Origin: Streptomyces sp. NBC_00569 | Lineage (GTDB): Bacteria > Actinomycetota > Actinomycetes > Streptomycetales > Streptomycetaceae | DNA length: 64,000 nucleotides | Assembly (NCBI RefSeq): GCF_036345255.1 | Contig: NZ_CP107783.1 | Span: forward strand, 2,418,001 to 2,482,000 | Direction: 5' to 3' | Shown here: positions 8,636-16,688 of the stretch, in pieces | Numbering within the stretch: the first letter of the stretch is position 1 | Layout of the letters: the number at the start of each line of letters is the position of its first letter | Position numbers and translations under genes: made by a program | The notes under the pieces: generated by a model | What the model was told of the DNA's origin: nothing | Database searches by the model: none | The model's input: only the letters and a program-made list of their open reading frames with translations

Positions 8636-10204
8636 CTAGTTGCCCACGCGCCTGCGCGTCCGCGCGCCCATCACGTAGAAGGCGAGCCCGATGCCGACGA
8701 AGAGCAGCAGGGGCACCACCTGGCTGAGTGTGTACTGGGCGCGCTCGCCGGCGAACGACTCGGGCAGTGAGTCCGCCGCGCTGCCCGCCGAGCCGAACCA
8801 GCCGACTCCGAATCCCGGCCAGATCAGCACGATCACGGTGAACGCCACGAAACCGGTGGCGAGGACGCTCACGACCCACGCGCCCACGCGTCCGCCCGGG
8901 ACGGCGTACGGGCGTGGCGTGTCCGGGTACTTGCGGCGCAGCACGGCGAGGCTGGGGAACGTGATGACGTACGAGATGAAGGTGGTGCAGATCGTCAGGC
9001 CGAGGCCCGCCGCGAAGTACTTCTCGCCGTTGCCGCCCGTGAGGTTGAGGGCGACCACGAAGAGGATCGAACCGAGCACCGCGGAGAGCAGGTTCACCCG
9101 TACCGGTGTCCCGTGCTTCTCGGAGATGCGGCCGAGCCACGCCGGTCCCGCGCCGTCCGCGCAGGCGACGGCCTGCGCGCGGTGGGCGCCCATGGCCCAG
9201 GTGACACCCGAGGTCAGCAGGCCGATGATCAGGCCGGCCGCGGCGACCCCGCCGAAGACGGAGCCGAGGCCGGTGAGGGTGACCGTGCCGTCGGCCGCGA
9301 TCGACCCGCCGTAGACCGTGAACACGGCTTTGCAGGCGTCGATGAAGCCGCCGAGGCTGCCGATCTCCTTACTGGGCAGCACGAAGAGGATGCCGAGGAT
9401 CGGGCCGCCGTAGAGGAGCACCGCCGCGAAGCCCGAGCGCAGGATCGACAGAGGGATGTCGCGCCGCGGGTTCGTCATCTCCTCGGCCGCGGAGCTGGGC
9501 AGTTCGAAGCCGACGTAGTTGAAGATCAGGACCGGGACCAGCGCCACGAATCCGGCGTATGTCGGGACGAACTCACCGGCGGGCAGCGCGTGCACGCCGT
9601 GCTGGACGGCGAACACCACCACGGAGACGAGGAAGAACCCGAGGAGCACGATCCGGGCGACGGCGCCCGCGATGGGCACCCACTTGCCGATGCGCACGGA
9701 CTGGACGACGGCGAGCGCTCCGCCCCAGATGAAGACGAGGCCGGCGGCGTACTTCCAGAATCCCGGCAGCGGGGTGAAGAACTCCTCCCACGTGGTGAGG
9801 GCGATGATGCACAGGCTGCCGCCCACCCAGACGGGGTTGGAGATCCAGTAGAGGAGCTGGTTCACTCCGGCGACGAGCCTGCCGAAGGCCAGGCGCGTCC
9901 ACACGTAGGGGCCGCCCTGCACGGGGAAGGCCGAGCCGAGTTCGGCCACGAGCAGCCCGTACGGGAGGAAGAACGCGAGGGCGAGGATCGCCATCCAGGT
10001 CAGGCCCTGCGGACCCTGGGCGGCCACGGAGCCGATCGTGTCGAGGCCGACGAGGGTGCAGATCAGGAAGAACAGCACGTCGAGCCTGCGCAGGTCCTTC
10101 TTGAGCCGGGAGCGCTGCTCACCCCAGCCCTCTGACAGGTCAGGCAGGTCGGGTGCGTCCTCGGCGGACGGCTCGGTCGGCGGTATCGGCGGCGCTTGGG
10201 TCAC
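8636..10204 (-). CDS. APC-family amino-acid/amine permease
   Basis: A 522-residue integral membrane protein with about 12 hydrophobic segments after a soluble acidic N-terminus. The first membrane segment (FFLICTLVGLDTIGSVAAQG) carries the glycine-rich unwound helix typical of APC superfamily substrate sites. The GTG at 10204 is preceded by AGGAG at 7 nt. It is divergent from tetR, and the operator shared with the acyl-CoA dehydrogenase operon lies between them. It probably imports the amino acid or amine that the operon degrades (inference). The C-terminus ends basic (MGARTRRRVGN). Confidence 0.9.
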   Translation of the reverse strand: MTQAPPIPPTEPSAEDAPDLPDLSEGWGEQRSRLKKDLRRLDVLFFLICTLVGLDTIGSVAAQGPQGLTWMAILALAFFLPYGLLVAELGSAFPVQGGPYVWTRLAFGRLVAGVNQLLYWISNPVWVGGSLCIIALTTWEEFFTPLPGFWKYAAGLVFIWGGALAVVQSVRIGKWVPIAGAVARIVLLGFFLVSVVVFAVQHGVHALPAGEFVPTYAGFVALVPVLIFNYVGFELPSSAAEEMTNPRRDIPLSILRSGFAAVLLYGGPILGILFVLPSKEIGSLGGFIDACKAVFTVYGGSIAADGTVTLTGLGSVFGGVAAAGLIIGLLTSGVTWAMGAHRAQAVACADGAGPAWLGRISEKHGTPVRVNLLSAVLGSILFVVALNLTGGNGEKYFAAGLGLTICTTFISYVITFPSLAVLRRKYPDTPRPYAVPGGRVGAWVVSVLATGFVAFTVIVLIWPGFGVGWFGSAGSAADSLPESFAGERAQYTLSQVVPLLLFVGIGLAFYVMGARTRRRVGN

Positions 10205-10313
10205 GGGGAAACTCCTGCTGCACGGCGGGGCACGGGGCGTGACGGTTGTTCTCGGACTGTGCTGCGACTCTTCTTGTGACGGTGCCGCGACCGGCTCCCC
10301 GGTCGCTCTATTG

Positions 10314-10331
10314 ACTGAACGGCCAGTCAGT
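10314..10331. promoter_or_regulatory. Putative TetR operator between permease and tetR
   Basis: A third ACTGA-N8-TCAGT repeat, overlapping TTGACT at 10311 that could be the -35 of tetR. It is identical in geometry to both sites at the catabolic operon, 9.3 kb away. It is well placed for autoregulation of tetR and repression of the permease. Confidence 0.6.
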
Positions 10332-10443
10332 AAGCGAGACTGTGACGGGCACCACTGGGCACTGTCAAGAGTCGTGCACGAGGCGTTCGCGCCGGGTTCG
10401 CGACTCGGCGCCCGCCGCCGGCGCCCGTGTGTAGGGTTACCGC

Positions 10444-11064
10444 GTGGCAAGAGTGCGGTTGAGCGTGGCCGAGCGGCGCGAAGAGTTGCTGCGGGCCGCC
10501 ATCGAGCAGATCGAGGCGCGGGGCGTGGCAGCCGTGCGCATCGCCGACGTCGCCGCAGCGCTCGGGGTGAGCAACGCGCTGGTTCTGTACCACTTCTCGA
10601 CGAAGGAAAAGCTCGTCTCGGCCGCGTTCGCGCACGCCGCCGAGGGCGACCTGGCGCATCTGCGCAAGCTGCTGGGCAAGCGCACGACGGCTCTGCGCCG
10701 GCTGCGCTCGGCCGTGCGCTGGTACGCGCCGACCGGGCAGGCCAAGGGGTGGCGGCTGTGGATCGAGGGCTGGTCCGCGGCACTGCGCGAGCCCGCGCTG
10801 CGGGAGGTGACGCGCGACCTGGACAAGCAGTGGAAGGCGGCGCTCACGGAGGTCGTCGCGGAGGGCGTGGCGGCGGGCGAGTTCCACTGCCCGGACCCGG
10901 CGGGCGCCGCACTGCGCCTGACGGCGCTCCTCGACGGTCTCGCGGTACAGATGACCGCGTACACGGGGACGGTCTCACGGGCCCGCATGCAGGAGTGGGT
11001 CGACGACGCGCTCGCCCGCGAGCTGGGACTCGAGCGCGCGGACCTGACGGCGACGGCCGGCTGA
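10444..11064 (+). CDS. TetR/AcrR-family regulator
   Basis: 206 residues. The N-terminal HTH (about 8-55: LLRAAIEQIEARG, VRIADVAAALGVSNALVLYHF) is canonical and the C-terminal helical domain (about 80-195) is the ligand-binding part. GTG at 10444 follows a short TAGGGTTACC leader with little Shine-Dalgarno character, so a leaderless or near-leaderless message is possible. It is divergent from the APC permease. The repeated operator (942, 997, 10314) makes it the likely repressor of both the permease and the acyl-CoA dehydrogenase operon. The inducer is probably the transported substrate or an acyl-CoA intermediate (inference). Confidence 0.9.
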   Translation: MARVRLSVAERREELLRAAIEQIEARGVAAVRIADVAAALGVSNALVLYHFSTKEKLVSAAFAHAAEGDLAHLRKLLGKRTTALRRLRSAVRWYAPTGQAKGWRLWIEGWSAALREPALREVTRDLDKQWKAALTEVVAEGVAAGEFHCPDPAGAALRLTALLDGLAVQMTAYTGTVSRARMQEWVDDALARELGLERADLTATAG

Positions 11065-11122
11065 CCGCGCCGCGACGTCGGGCTCCCGAGGGGGCCGAGG
11101 TGCGACCCCGGAGAAACAGCGC

Positions 11123-11153
11123 GGGGGAGCCGCCCCCAAGGGCAAGCTCCCCC
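11123..11153. terminator. Terminator between tetR and SGNH hydrolase
   Basis: GGGGGAGC pairs with GCTCCCCC, and an inner GCCC/GGGC stem sits in the loop. The C/G-rich composition resembles the short palindromic elements seen near 19.79 kb and 40.66 kb. Confidence 0.6.
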
Positions 11154-11172
11154 ATGACGCGTGCGGCTCCCG

Positions 11173-11970
11173 TCAGAGCGGCAGCAGATCCGGCCTCTTC
11201 GCCGCCACGTGGTCGCCGGACGACTCGCCGCGCAGCCGTCGGCCGATCCACGGCACCAGGAACTCCCGCGCCCAGTGGATGTCGTCGCGCCGCACCTCCA
11301 GCGTGCCGCGCGGCGGCTGCGCCGGCCACGGCTGGTCCGGGTCGGCCGGCACCTCGACGCCGAGTGCCTGCCCCGCCCGCAGCGCGACCCGCGTGTGCCC
11401 CTCGGGCGAGAGATGCAGCCGGTCGTCGTCCCAGGCACGGCGGTCCTGGACGGTCTTGAGGGACCACAGGTCGAGCACGGGGCAGCCGTAGCGGTCGGCG
11501 ACCGCGCGCACATGCCCGTTGTACGTCGCGATCTTGCCGCGCAGATGCTTGAGGACCGGGACGTCCCGGGTGTCGAAGCCGGTGGTCACCATGACCGTGC
11601 CGACGGCGGAGGTCAGCCGGGCCACGGCCTTCTCGAAGCGCTCCGCGACGTCGTCGGGGTCGGTGCCGGGGCGGATGATGTCGTTGCCGCCGGCGGCGAA
11701 GGTCACCAGGTCCGGGGCGAGTTCGACGGCTCGCGGGAGCTGGTCCTCCACGATCTGGTCGAGGAGCTTGCCGCGCACGGCGAGGTTCGCGTACCGGAAG
11801 GAGTGCTCGGGGGTCCGGTCGTCCAGGAGGACGGCGAGACGGTCGGCCCAGCCCACGAAGGCCCCGTCGGGACCGGGGTCCCCGACGCCTTCGGTGAAGC
11901 TGTCCCCCACCGCCGCGTAGGACCGAATCGTGCCGCCGCTGAGTGATCTCGATTCGTTTGCCACGACCAC
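11173..11970 (-). CDS. SGNH/GDSL-type hydrolase
   Basis: 265 residues. SGNH blocks are clear: block I AAVGDSFTEG with nucleophile S24, block III GGND (oxyanion Asn), and block V DRLHLSPEGH with the Asp-His pair. These enzymes are esterases, lipases or carbohydrate deacetylases. No signal peptide is visible, so it is probably cytoplasmic. GTG at 11970 (or GTG 11964) follows an AGGGTGAAAG leader. It is monocistronic: a terminator sits at its 3' side, and upstream lies the terminator of the LysM/M23 gene. The substrate is not predictable. Confidence 0.9.
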   Translation of the reverse strand: MVVANESRSLSGGTIRSYAAVGDSFTEGVGDPGPDGAFVGWADRLAVLLDDRTPEHSFRYANLAVRGKLLDQIVEDQLPRAVELAPDLVTFAAGGNDIIRPGTDPDDVAERFEKAVARLTSAVGTVMVTTGFDTRDVPVLKHLRGKIATYNGHVRAVADRYGCPVLDLWSLKTVQDRRAWDDDRLHLSPEGHTRVALRAGQALGVEVPADPDQPWPAQPPRGTLEVRRDDIHWAREFLVPWIGRRLRGESSGDHVAAKRPDLLPL

Positions 11971-12076
11971 ACATCTTTCACCCTGCGATGTGACCTACGC
12001 GACCGTAGGCAGGGGTTGACGGGTGGTGATATAGCCCACCCGGTCAGTTTCGAGATTTGAGGAATACGACGGGGAC

Positions 12077-12118
12077 ACGTGAAGGGGCGGGCCCGGAACC
12101 GGACCCGCCCCTTCACGT
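12077..12118 (-). terminator. Terminator of the LysM/M23 gene
   Basis: 20-nt arms (12077-12096 and 12099-12118) are complementary apart from one mismatch. It is located just downstream of the minus-strand peptidase gene. Confidence 0.75.
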
Positions 12119-12130
12119 CACACCTCGCCC

Positions 12131-12203
12131 TCAGCGAGACACCTTCACGTCACACCGTCAGGGTCGGGGCGACGTCACAGCGTCGAGGTCAGAGCGAGAC
12201 ACC
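12131..12203 (-). repeat. Partial duplication of the 3' end of the M23 gene
   Basis: The last codons and stop of the peptidase gene (12189-12203) recur at 12131-12143 as GGTGTCTCGCT followed by GA, shortened by two bases. The copy lies downstream of the true stop and looks like a decayed tandem duplication. Similar events occur at 42.7 kb and 58.7 kb. Confidence 0.5.
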
Positions 12204-12983
12204 GTGCGCACGGAGGTACGCGGCCGGGTCCACGTCCGAGCCGTAGCTCGGGGTGGTGCGGATCTCGAAGTGCAGGTGCGGGCCCGTGACGTTGCCGGTC
12301 GCGCCGGAGAGGCCGAGCTGCTGGCCCACGGTCACGGTCTGCCCGGACGAGACGGAGAGGGACGACATGTGGGCGTACTGCGAGTACTTGCCGTCGGCGT
12401 GGTGGATGACGACCTCGTTGCCGTACGCGCCGTCAAGACCGGCCGACACGACGGTGCCCGCGGCTATGGCCTTGATCGGGGTGCCCGTCGGGACCACGAA
12501 GTCGACACCGGTGTGGTAGCCGCTGGACCACATACTGCCCGCGGTCTTGTAGGCCGTGCCGATGGAGGCGCTCTGGACGGGCAGCGTGTAGCCGGCGCCG
12601 GTGGCGGCCTTGGGCGCGGAAGCCTGCGTGACGGGGGCCGCGGCCTTCTGGCCGATCGTCAGCTTCAGGCCCGGATGGATCAGGGACGGGTTGTCGCCGA
12701 CGGCCGAGCGGTTGTCGGAGTAGAGCTTCTTCCAGCCGCCGCTGACGTTCTGCGCGGCGGCGATCTTCGAAAGAGTGTCCCCGCCCTTGACGGCGTAGGT
12801 CTTGGCAGCGGCGGGAGCGGCCGCGGCCTTCACGACCGAGTGGGCGGCCGCGGGAGTCGCGGCGTGGGCACCGGTGGCACCCAACAGCGGCAGCGCGAGC
12901 GCGGCGCCGCCCACGCCGGCGACGACGATCGTGCGGGCGAAGCCCTGGGACTTGGGACGGCGGTGCTTACCCTTCGCGGGCAT
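12189..12983 (-). CDS. Secreted LysM/M23 endopeptidase
   Basis: 264 residues. A basic N-terminus (MPAKGKHRRPK) and hydrophobic stretch ending GATGAHA form a signal peptide. A LysM peptidoglycan-binding domain follows (about 62-108, YAVKGGDTLSKIAAAQNV). The C-terminal M23 domain has zinc ligands in GYHTGVDF and GPHLHFEI, so it should be an active peptidoglycan peptidase outside the membrane. ATG at 12983 has GGAGAGGAA upstream, within the end of the riboswitch. Its leader is a ydaO-type c-di-AMP riboswitch, as seen for Streptomyces cell-wall lytic enzymes. It probably acts in growth, germination or spore-wall remodelling. Confidence 0.93.
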   Translation of the reverse strand: MPAKGKHRRPKSQGFARTIVVAGVGGAALALPLLGATGAHAATPAAAHSVVKAAAAPAAAKTYAVKGGDTLSKIAAAQNVSGGWKKLYSDNRSAVGDNPSLIHPGLKLTIGQKAAAPVTQASAPKAATGAGYTLPVQSASIGTAYKTAGSMWSSGYHTGVDFVVPTGTPIKAIAAGTVVSAGLDGAYGNEVVIHHADGKYSQYAHMSSLSVSSGQTVTVGQQLGLSGATGNVTGPHLHFEIRTTPSYGSDVDPAAYLRAHGVSL

Positions 12984-12994
12984 GGGGGGTTCCT

Positions 12995-13140
12995 CTCCGT
13001 CGCCTGCGAGGTGAGCTGTCGGGTTCGGACTGGAGCTGCCCGGCCGCGCCCGTTTCGGGCACGGCTTCACCCCGAGCCGTTCCGGTGTCCCGGAATCGGC
13101 GGTCTACCTGGGTCCCCCGCTCCTGCCGAGCACGGATCGA
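12995..13140 (-). promoter_or_regulatory. ydaO/yuaA-type c-di-AMP riboswitch
   Basis: The 5' leader of the LysM/M23 gene carries the conserved ydaO blocks in order on the minus strand: GGAGCGGGGGACCCA, GGGGTGAAGCCG, GGCAGCTCCAGTCCGAACCC, GACAGCTCACCTCGCAGGCG, then the ribosome-binding site. In Streptomyces these switches act as genetic off-switches that lower wall-hydrolase expression at high c-di-AMP. The edges are approximate, since no covariance search could be run. Confidence 0.85.
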
Positions 13141-13192
13141 TGTGCGGTTTCCGGGCGGCGGCAGGATGAGGCGGTCCGTCCGGATTGCGCTG

Positions 13193-13222
13193 AACGTAAG
13201 CGAGCGGAGAGCGCGGGGACAA
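13193..13222 (-). promoter_or_regulatory. Putative promoter of the riboswitch transcript
   Basis: On the minus strand TTGTCC (13222-13217) and TACGTT (13198-13193) are 18 bp apart. Transcription would begin about 45 nt before the riboswitch core. Confidence 0.4.
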
Positions 13223-13575
13223 GCCGCGAATTCCCCTGGCCATTCCGGTTCTTGATCCTTGAATGATCCTTTCCGGAAAAGGCCGTCACGCTCCGTCGAT
13301 TCGCGATCTTTGCAAGTGCGATACCTGCTGGAAATTCATTCGGGCCCGTCGCCACACACGGTCACCGCTATGACCCTGCTCACCTATCGGCCACCATATG
13401 GCCTCATTTCGGGGTTAGTTATCTCGTAACGCCCTATTGCCTACTTACCTGCTTATTTCGGGCATTCAGCACGCAATCGCCGGCCTCTTCTCACATGGTT
13501 GCCCCCGGCAGCCATGTCGTATCGTCGAAGGCGCCCGCAGGCGAGCAGCGCCGCGGTCGACCGGGAGGAGCCCCC
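13223..13575. other. Divergent intergenic region without a gene
   Basis: A noticeably AT-richer stretch for this genome between the riboswitch promoter and the phosphatase gene. No coding frame with Streptomyces-like codon use was found. It presumably holds the phosphatase promoter (TATCGT near 13516 is a weak -10 candidate). Confidence 0.4.
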
Positions 13576-14373
13576 GTGACGCAGCAGGTCCCGTCCACCG
13601 AGCCCGAGTTGGCCGGAGTGCGCAACTTCCGCGATGTCGGTGGTCTCCCGACCGTGGACGGCCGACGGGTCAAGCAGGGCGTGCTGTTCCGCAGTGGTCA
13701 CCTCGCGCACGCCACGGATGAGGACGCCGCGTTCCTCTCCTCGCTCGGGCTGCACACGATCTTCGACTTCCGCAACGCCGCCGACCAGCGCCTCGAAGGC
13801 CCCGACGTCACGCTGCCCGGCGTGCGGAACGTGAATCTGCCGCTGACCGACCCGGCGGACGGCGCCGAGTTCTGGCAGATGGTCCGCGACGGCAACCTCG
13901 ACGACCTGCGCGCCGCCCTCGCCGAGGGCCAGGCCGCGAACCGCATGATCACGTCGTACCGGGCGATCATCACCGAGCGCACCGCCGAACACAGCCAGGT
14001 CCTGCACTCCCTCGCCGAGGACAGCGTTCCGGCACTCATGCACTGCGCGGCCGGCAAGGACCGCGCGGGTCTGTCGATAGCGGTCACGCTCCTGGCCGTG
14101 GGTGTGGAGCGCGACGCCATCGAGGCCGACTACCTGGAGTCGAACGCGACGCACCGCCGCTACAAGGTCCACCGCAGCAGCGCCTCGAAGGACGCGATGT
14201 CCCCCGAGGTCATGGAGCTGCTGAGCCCCCTGTTCGACGCCCGCGCCACGTATCTGGCGGCCGCCTTCGAGCAGGTCGAGCAGACCTGGGGTTCCACCGA
14301 CCGCTACCTGGAGGAAGGCCTCAAGCTGACCTCCGCCGGGCGCGAGCGGCTGCGCGAGCGCCTCCTCGACTGA
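13576..14373 (+). CDS. Tyrosine-protein phosphatase (DSP/Y_phosphatase3 type)
   Basis: 265 residues. The P-loop H156-C157-A-A-G-K-D-R163 matches HCxxGxxR with C157 as nucleophile, and the N-terminal GVRNFRDVGGLPTVDGRRV motif is typical of the bacterial tyrosine/lipid phosphatase family (MptpB-like). GTG at 13576 is chosen for GGGAGGAG 5 nt upstream; a frame-open GTG/ATG region further upstream has poorer codon use. A terminator shared with the convergent gene follows at 14394. It is not part of an operon and its substrate is unknown. Confidence 0.92.
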   Translation: MTQQVPSTEPELAGVRNFRDVGGLPTVDGRRVKQGVLFRSGHLAHATDEDAAFLSSLGLHTIFDFRNAADQRLEGPDVTLPGVRNVNLPLTDPADGAEFWQMVRDGNLDDLRAALAEGQAANRMITSYRAIITERTAEHSQVLHSLAEDSVPALMHCAAGKDRAGLSIAVTLLAVGVERDAIEADYLESNATHRRYKVHRSSASKDAMSPEVMELLSPLFDARATYLAAAFEQVEQTWGSTDRYLEEGLKLTSAGRERLRERLLD

Positions 14374-14393
14374 GTCGACCGACGCTCACCGGC

Positions 14394-14427
14394 CGCTGGG
14401 GGCGTCACCCGCGCGACGCCCCCAGCG
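14394..14427. terminator. Bidirectional terminator
   Basis: 13-bp perfect arms (CGCTGGGGGCGTC and complement) with an 8-nt loop lie between convergent genes. The right half is inside the last codons of the small membrane protein gene. Confidence 0.7.
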
Positions 14428-14578
14428 TGAACAGCAGATAGATGAAGCCCGCGACGAGGTGCCCGGCGAAGACGTAGACGAGCAGGCGCACCCAGATGCC
14501 GCGCGGGAGCTTGTCCTCTATGTCACGCCGTGCGGGCCGGCGCTGCGGCTCGGTCATGTCGTCCGGTTCTGCGTTCAT
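14405..14578 (-). CDS. Small membrane protein, DUF6126-like
   Basis: 57 residues: a charged N-terminus (EPQRRPARRDIEDKLPRG) and one C-terminal membrane helix (VRLLVYVFAGHLVAGFIYLLF). The ATG at 14578 overlaps the stop of the XRE/cupin regulator (ATGA), so the two are translationally coupled. Small proteins of this type next to such regulators are common in Streptomyces, and the assignment to DUF6126 is from memory. Function is unknown. Coupling suggests it is a partner or target of the regulator, perhaps a membrane anchor or sensor. ATG at 14557 is a less likely start. Confidence 0.75.
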   Translation of the reverse strand: MNAEPDDMTEPQRRPARRDIEDKLPRGIWVRLLVYVFAGHLVAGFIYLLFTLGASRG

Positions 14579-15216
14579 CGAAGGCCTCCCTGGGGCTGGT
14601 CGCCGCCGCCCGTCGCCGGGCCGAGACACAGCGCGGCGGACGGGCTCTGCAGCAGGGTGTGTACGAAGAGGAGCTCGGCGCCGTCGCGGTCGGCGGCGGC
14701 GATCCGGTGCGGGGTGAGCGAGTCGAAGTGCGCGCTGTCCCCCGGCGCGAGCGCGTACGCGGTGTCCCCGAGGCGCAGCCGCAGCCGCCCTTCGAGGACG
14801 TACAGCCACTCCTCACCGGGGTGGACGCGCACGATGTCGCCCTGGGCGCCGAACGGCACATGCACGCGCAAGGCCTGCATGCCGCGCCCTGGGGCGCCCA
14901 CCTGCCGGTAGATCCAGCCGCCCGCCTCGGTGGGCTCCATGGCGCCGGAGCGCACGACGGCGTCCCTGTCGGCGGGCGTCTCCCCCAGGAGCTCGGAGAC
15001 CGTCGTACCGTAGGTGCGGGCGAGGGCGAGCAGCATCGGGAGCGAGGGCTGACGGCGGCCCGTCTCCAGACGCGAGAGGTGCGCGGGCGAGAGCCCGGCG
15101 GCGCGGGCCGCGGCCTCCAGGGTCAGGGCGGCGCGGCGCCGGAGTTCACGCAGCTGCGGGGCGACGGCGGGCAGCTCCGTGGGTTCCGGAGCCGGCTCCG
15201 GAGGGGCAGGGCTCAT
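14575..15216 (-). CDS. XRE-family regulator with C-terminal cupin domain
   Basis: 213 residues. An XRE helix-turn-helix (about 18-75: LRELRRRAALTLEAAARAAGLS, HLSRLETGRRQPS) is joined to a cupin sensor (about 115-190: VHPGEEWLYVLEGRLRLRLGD, LAPGDSAHFDSLTPHRI). ATG at 15216 lacks a Shine-Dalgarno sequence, but TCAATC lies 7 nt upstream and TTGCCC 18 bp before it, so the mRNA is probably leaderless. A perfect 31-bp palindrome overlaps the -35, which suggests autoregulation. It sits directly downstream of the hopanoid operon, as in S. coelicolor (memory), so a role in that region is possible but unproven. Confidence 0.9.
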   Translation of the reverse strand: MSPAPPEPAPEPTELPAVAPQLRELRRRAALTLEAAARAAGLSPAHLSRLETGRRQPSLPMLLALARTYGTTVSELLGETPADRDAVVRSGAMEPTEAGGWIYRQVGAPGRGMQALRVHVPFGAQGDIVRVHPGEEWLYVLEGRLRLRLGDTAYALAPGDSAHFDSLTPHRIAAADRDGAELLFVHTLLQSPSAALCLGPATGGGDQPQGGLR

Positions 15217-15239
15217 ACCGTTGATTGAGCCAGAGCCGT

Positions 15240-15270
15240 GCCTCTGGGGCAAATTTATTGCCCCAGAGGC
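15240..15270. promoter_or_regulatory. 31-bp perfect palindrome, likely operator of the XRE/cupin regulator
   Basis: 13-bp arms GCCTCTGGGGCAA and TTGCCCCAGAGGC are exact complements around ATTTA. Each arm also contains a TTGCC-N5-GGCAA-like half motif. It overlaps the presumed -35 of the regulator gene and lies 33 bp after the hopanoid operon's last stop. A combined operator/terminator role is possible, but no T-run follows. Confidence 0.6.
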
Positions 15271-15302
15271 AAACGGCTTTGAGGAGCGCCCCTACGAAGC
15301 GG

Positions 15303-16688
15303 TCAGCGGTTGGCGACCGCCTGCTTCACCAGCGTCTTGCCGAAGTCCCACATCAGCCCGCCACCCGAGTGCGCGTCGTCCATGACGGCGGTGAACGCCT
15401 CGACGAAGCGGTCCACCTCACGCTCCCCGATGATCAGCGGCGGGATCAGCTTGATGACCTCCAGGTGGTCGCCGGAGACCTGCGTGAGGATCCGGTGCTT
15501 CTGGAGCAGCGGCACGACGACCATCTGCGCGAAGAGACCCTTGCGCGCGGCCTGGAGCATCGTCCAGCGGCTGCGCAGCTTCAGCGACTTCGGCCGCCCG
15601 AACTCGATGCCGATCATCAGGCCGCGGCCGCGTACGTCGCTCAGCAGCTCGTAGCGGTCGACGAGCGCGGTGAGCCGGGCTTTGAGGAGCTCACCGGTGG
15701 CCCTGGCGTTCGCGACGACCTCCTCGTTCTCCATCACGGAGAGCACGGCGAGCCCTGCGGCCATGGCCTGCGCGTTCGAGCCGAAGCTGGCCGAGTGCAC
15801 GAGGACGCGGTCCATGGACGAGTAGACCTTTTTGAAGATCCAGTCCTTGCCGAGGGTCGCGCCGACGGGCACGTAGCCGCCGGAGAGCGCCTTCGCCACG
15901 CATACGAGGTCGGGTGCGACGCCGTCCTCGTGCTGGTAGGCGTAGAAGTCGCCCGTCCTGCCGAGGCCCGTCTGCACCTCGTCCGCGATGAGCAGAGCCT
16001 TGTGCTGGTGGAGCAGCTCCTGGGCGGCGCGCAGATAGCCGGGCGGCGTCCCGTGGACGCCCTTGCCCTGGATCGGTTCGACGATCAGCCCGGCCACGTC
16101 GCCCTTGGCGAGCTCCACGCGCAGGGCGTCGAGGTCACCGAGCGGCACCGCCGTGTCCGGCAGGAGCGGCGCGAAGCCGTCCCGGAATCCGGACTCGCCG
16201 TTCACGGACAGGGACCCGGTGGTCAGCCCGTGGAAGGCGTGACCGCAGTACAGGACCCTGGACCTGCCCGTGGCGTACCGGGCGAACTTCAGTGCCGTCT
16301 CGACGGCCTCCGTGCCGCTGTTGCCGAAGAAGACCCGGTCCAGGTGCGGGCTGTGCGCGAGGAGCCGTTCGGCGAGGAGGCCCGGCAGCGGCTGGCAGTC
16401 GAAGCGGGTGAGGTCGGCGAGCGAGGCGTCGAGGACGTCGTGGAGCGCCTTGCGGACGACGGGGTGGTGCCGGCCGAGGCCCATCACGCCGAACCCGGCG
16501 AGCATGTCCAGGTAGTCGTTGCCGTCCTCGTCCCAGAAGTAGGCGCCTTCCGCCCGCTCGTAGACCTTGTCGAAGCCGATGGTGTGCAGCATGCGCGGGA
16601 GCTGGTGGTTGAGGTACTTGGCGTGCAGCTCGTAGCGCTCGGCGCCGCGGTCGGCCAGGAGTCTTGCGAGATCGAACTCCTTGCTCAT
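15303..16688 (-). CDS. hpnO: Aspartate aminotransferase family protein, HpnO-like (aminobacteriohopanetriol formation)
   Basis: 461 residues, class-III PLP aminotransferase. [22 protein letters not shown], the cofactor-stacking [19 protein letters not shown] and [14 protein letters not shown] (Schiff-base lysine in VAKAL) are all present. In hopanoid clusters this enzyme (HpnO) aminates the oxidised bacteriohopanetriol side chain to give aminobacteriohopanetriol. ATG at 16688 overlaps the dxs stop (ATGA), with GGAGAG upstream. It is the last gene of the hopanoid operon. An acetylornithine-type role is unlikely given the location and the long N-terminus. Confidence 0.9.
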   Translation of the reverse strand: MSKEFDLARLLADRGAERYELHAKYLNHQLPRMLHTIGFDKVYERAEGAYFWDEDGNDYLDMLAGFGVMGLGRHHPVVRKALHDVLDASLADLTRFDCQPLPGLLAERLLAHSPHLDRVFFGNSGTEAVETALKFARYATGRSRVLYCGHAFHGLTTGSLSVNGESGFRDGFAPLLPDTAVPLGDLDALRVELAKGDVAGLIVEPIQGKGVHGTPPGYLRAAQELLHQHKALLIADEVQTGLGRTGDFYAYQHEDGVAPDLVCVAKALSGGYVPVGATLGKDWIFKKVYSSMDRVLVHSASFGSNAQAMAAGLAVLSVMENEEVVANARATGELLKARLTALVDRYELLSDVRGRGLMIGIEFGRPKSLKLRSRWTMLQAARKGLFAQMVVVPLLQKHRILTQVSGDHLEVIKLIPPLIIGEREVDRFVEAFTAVMDDAHSGGGLMWDFGKTLVKQAVANR

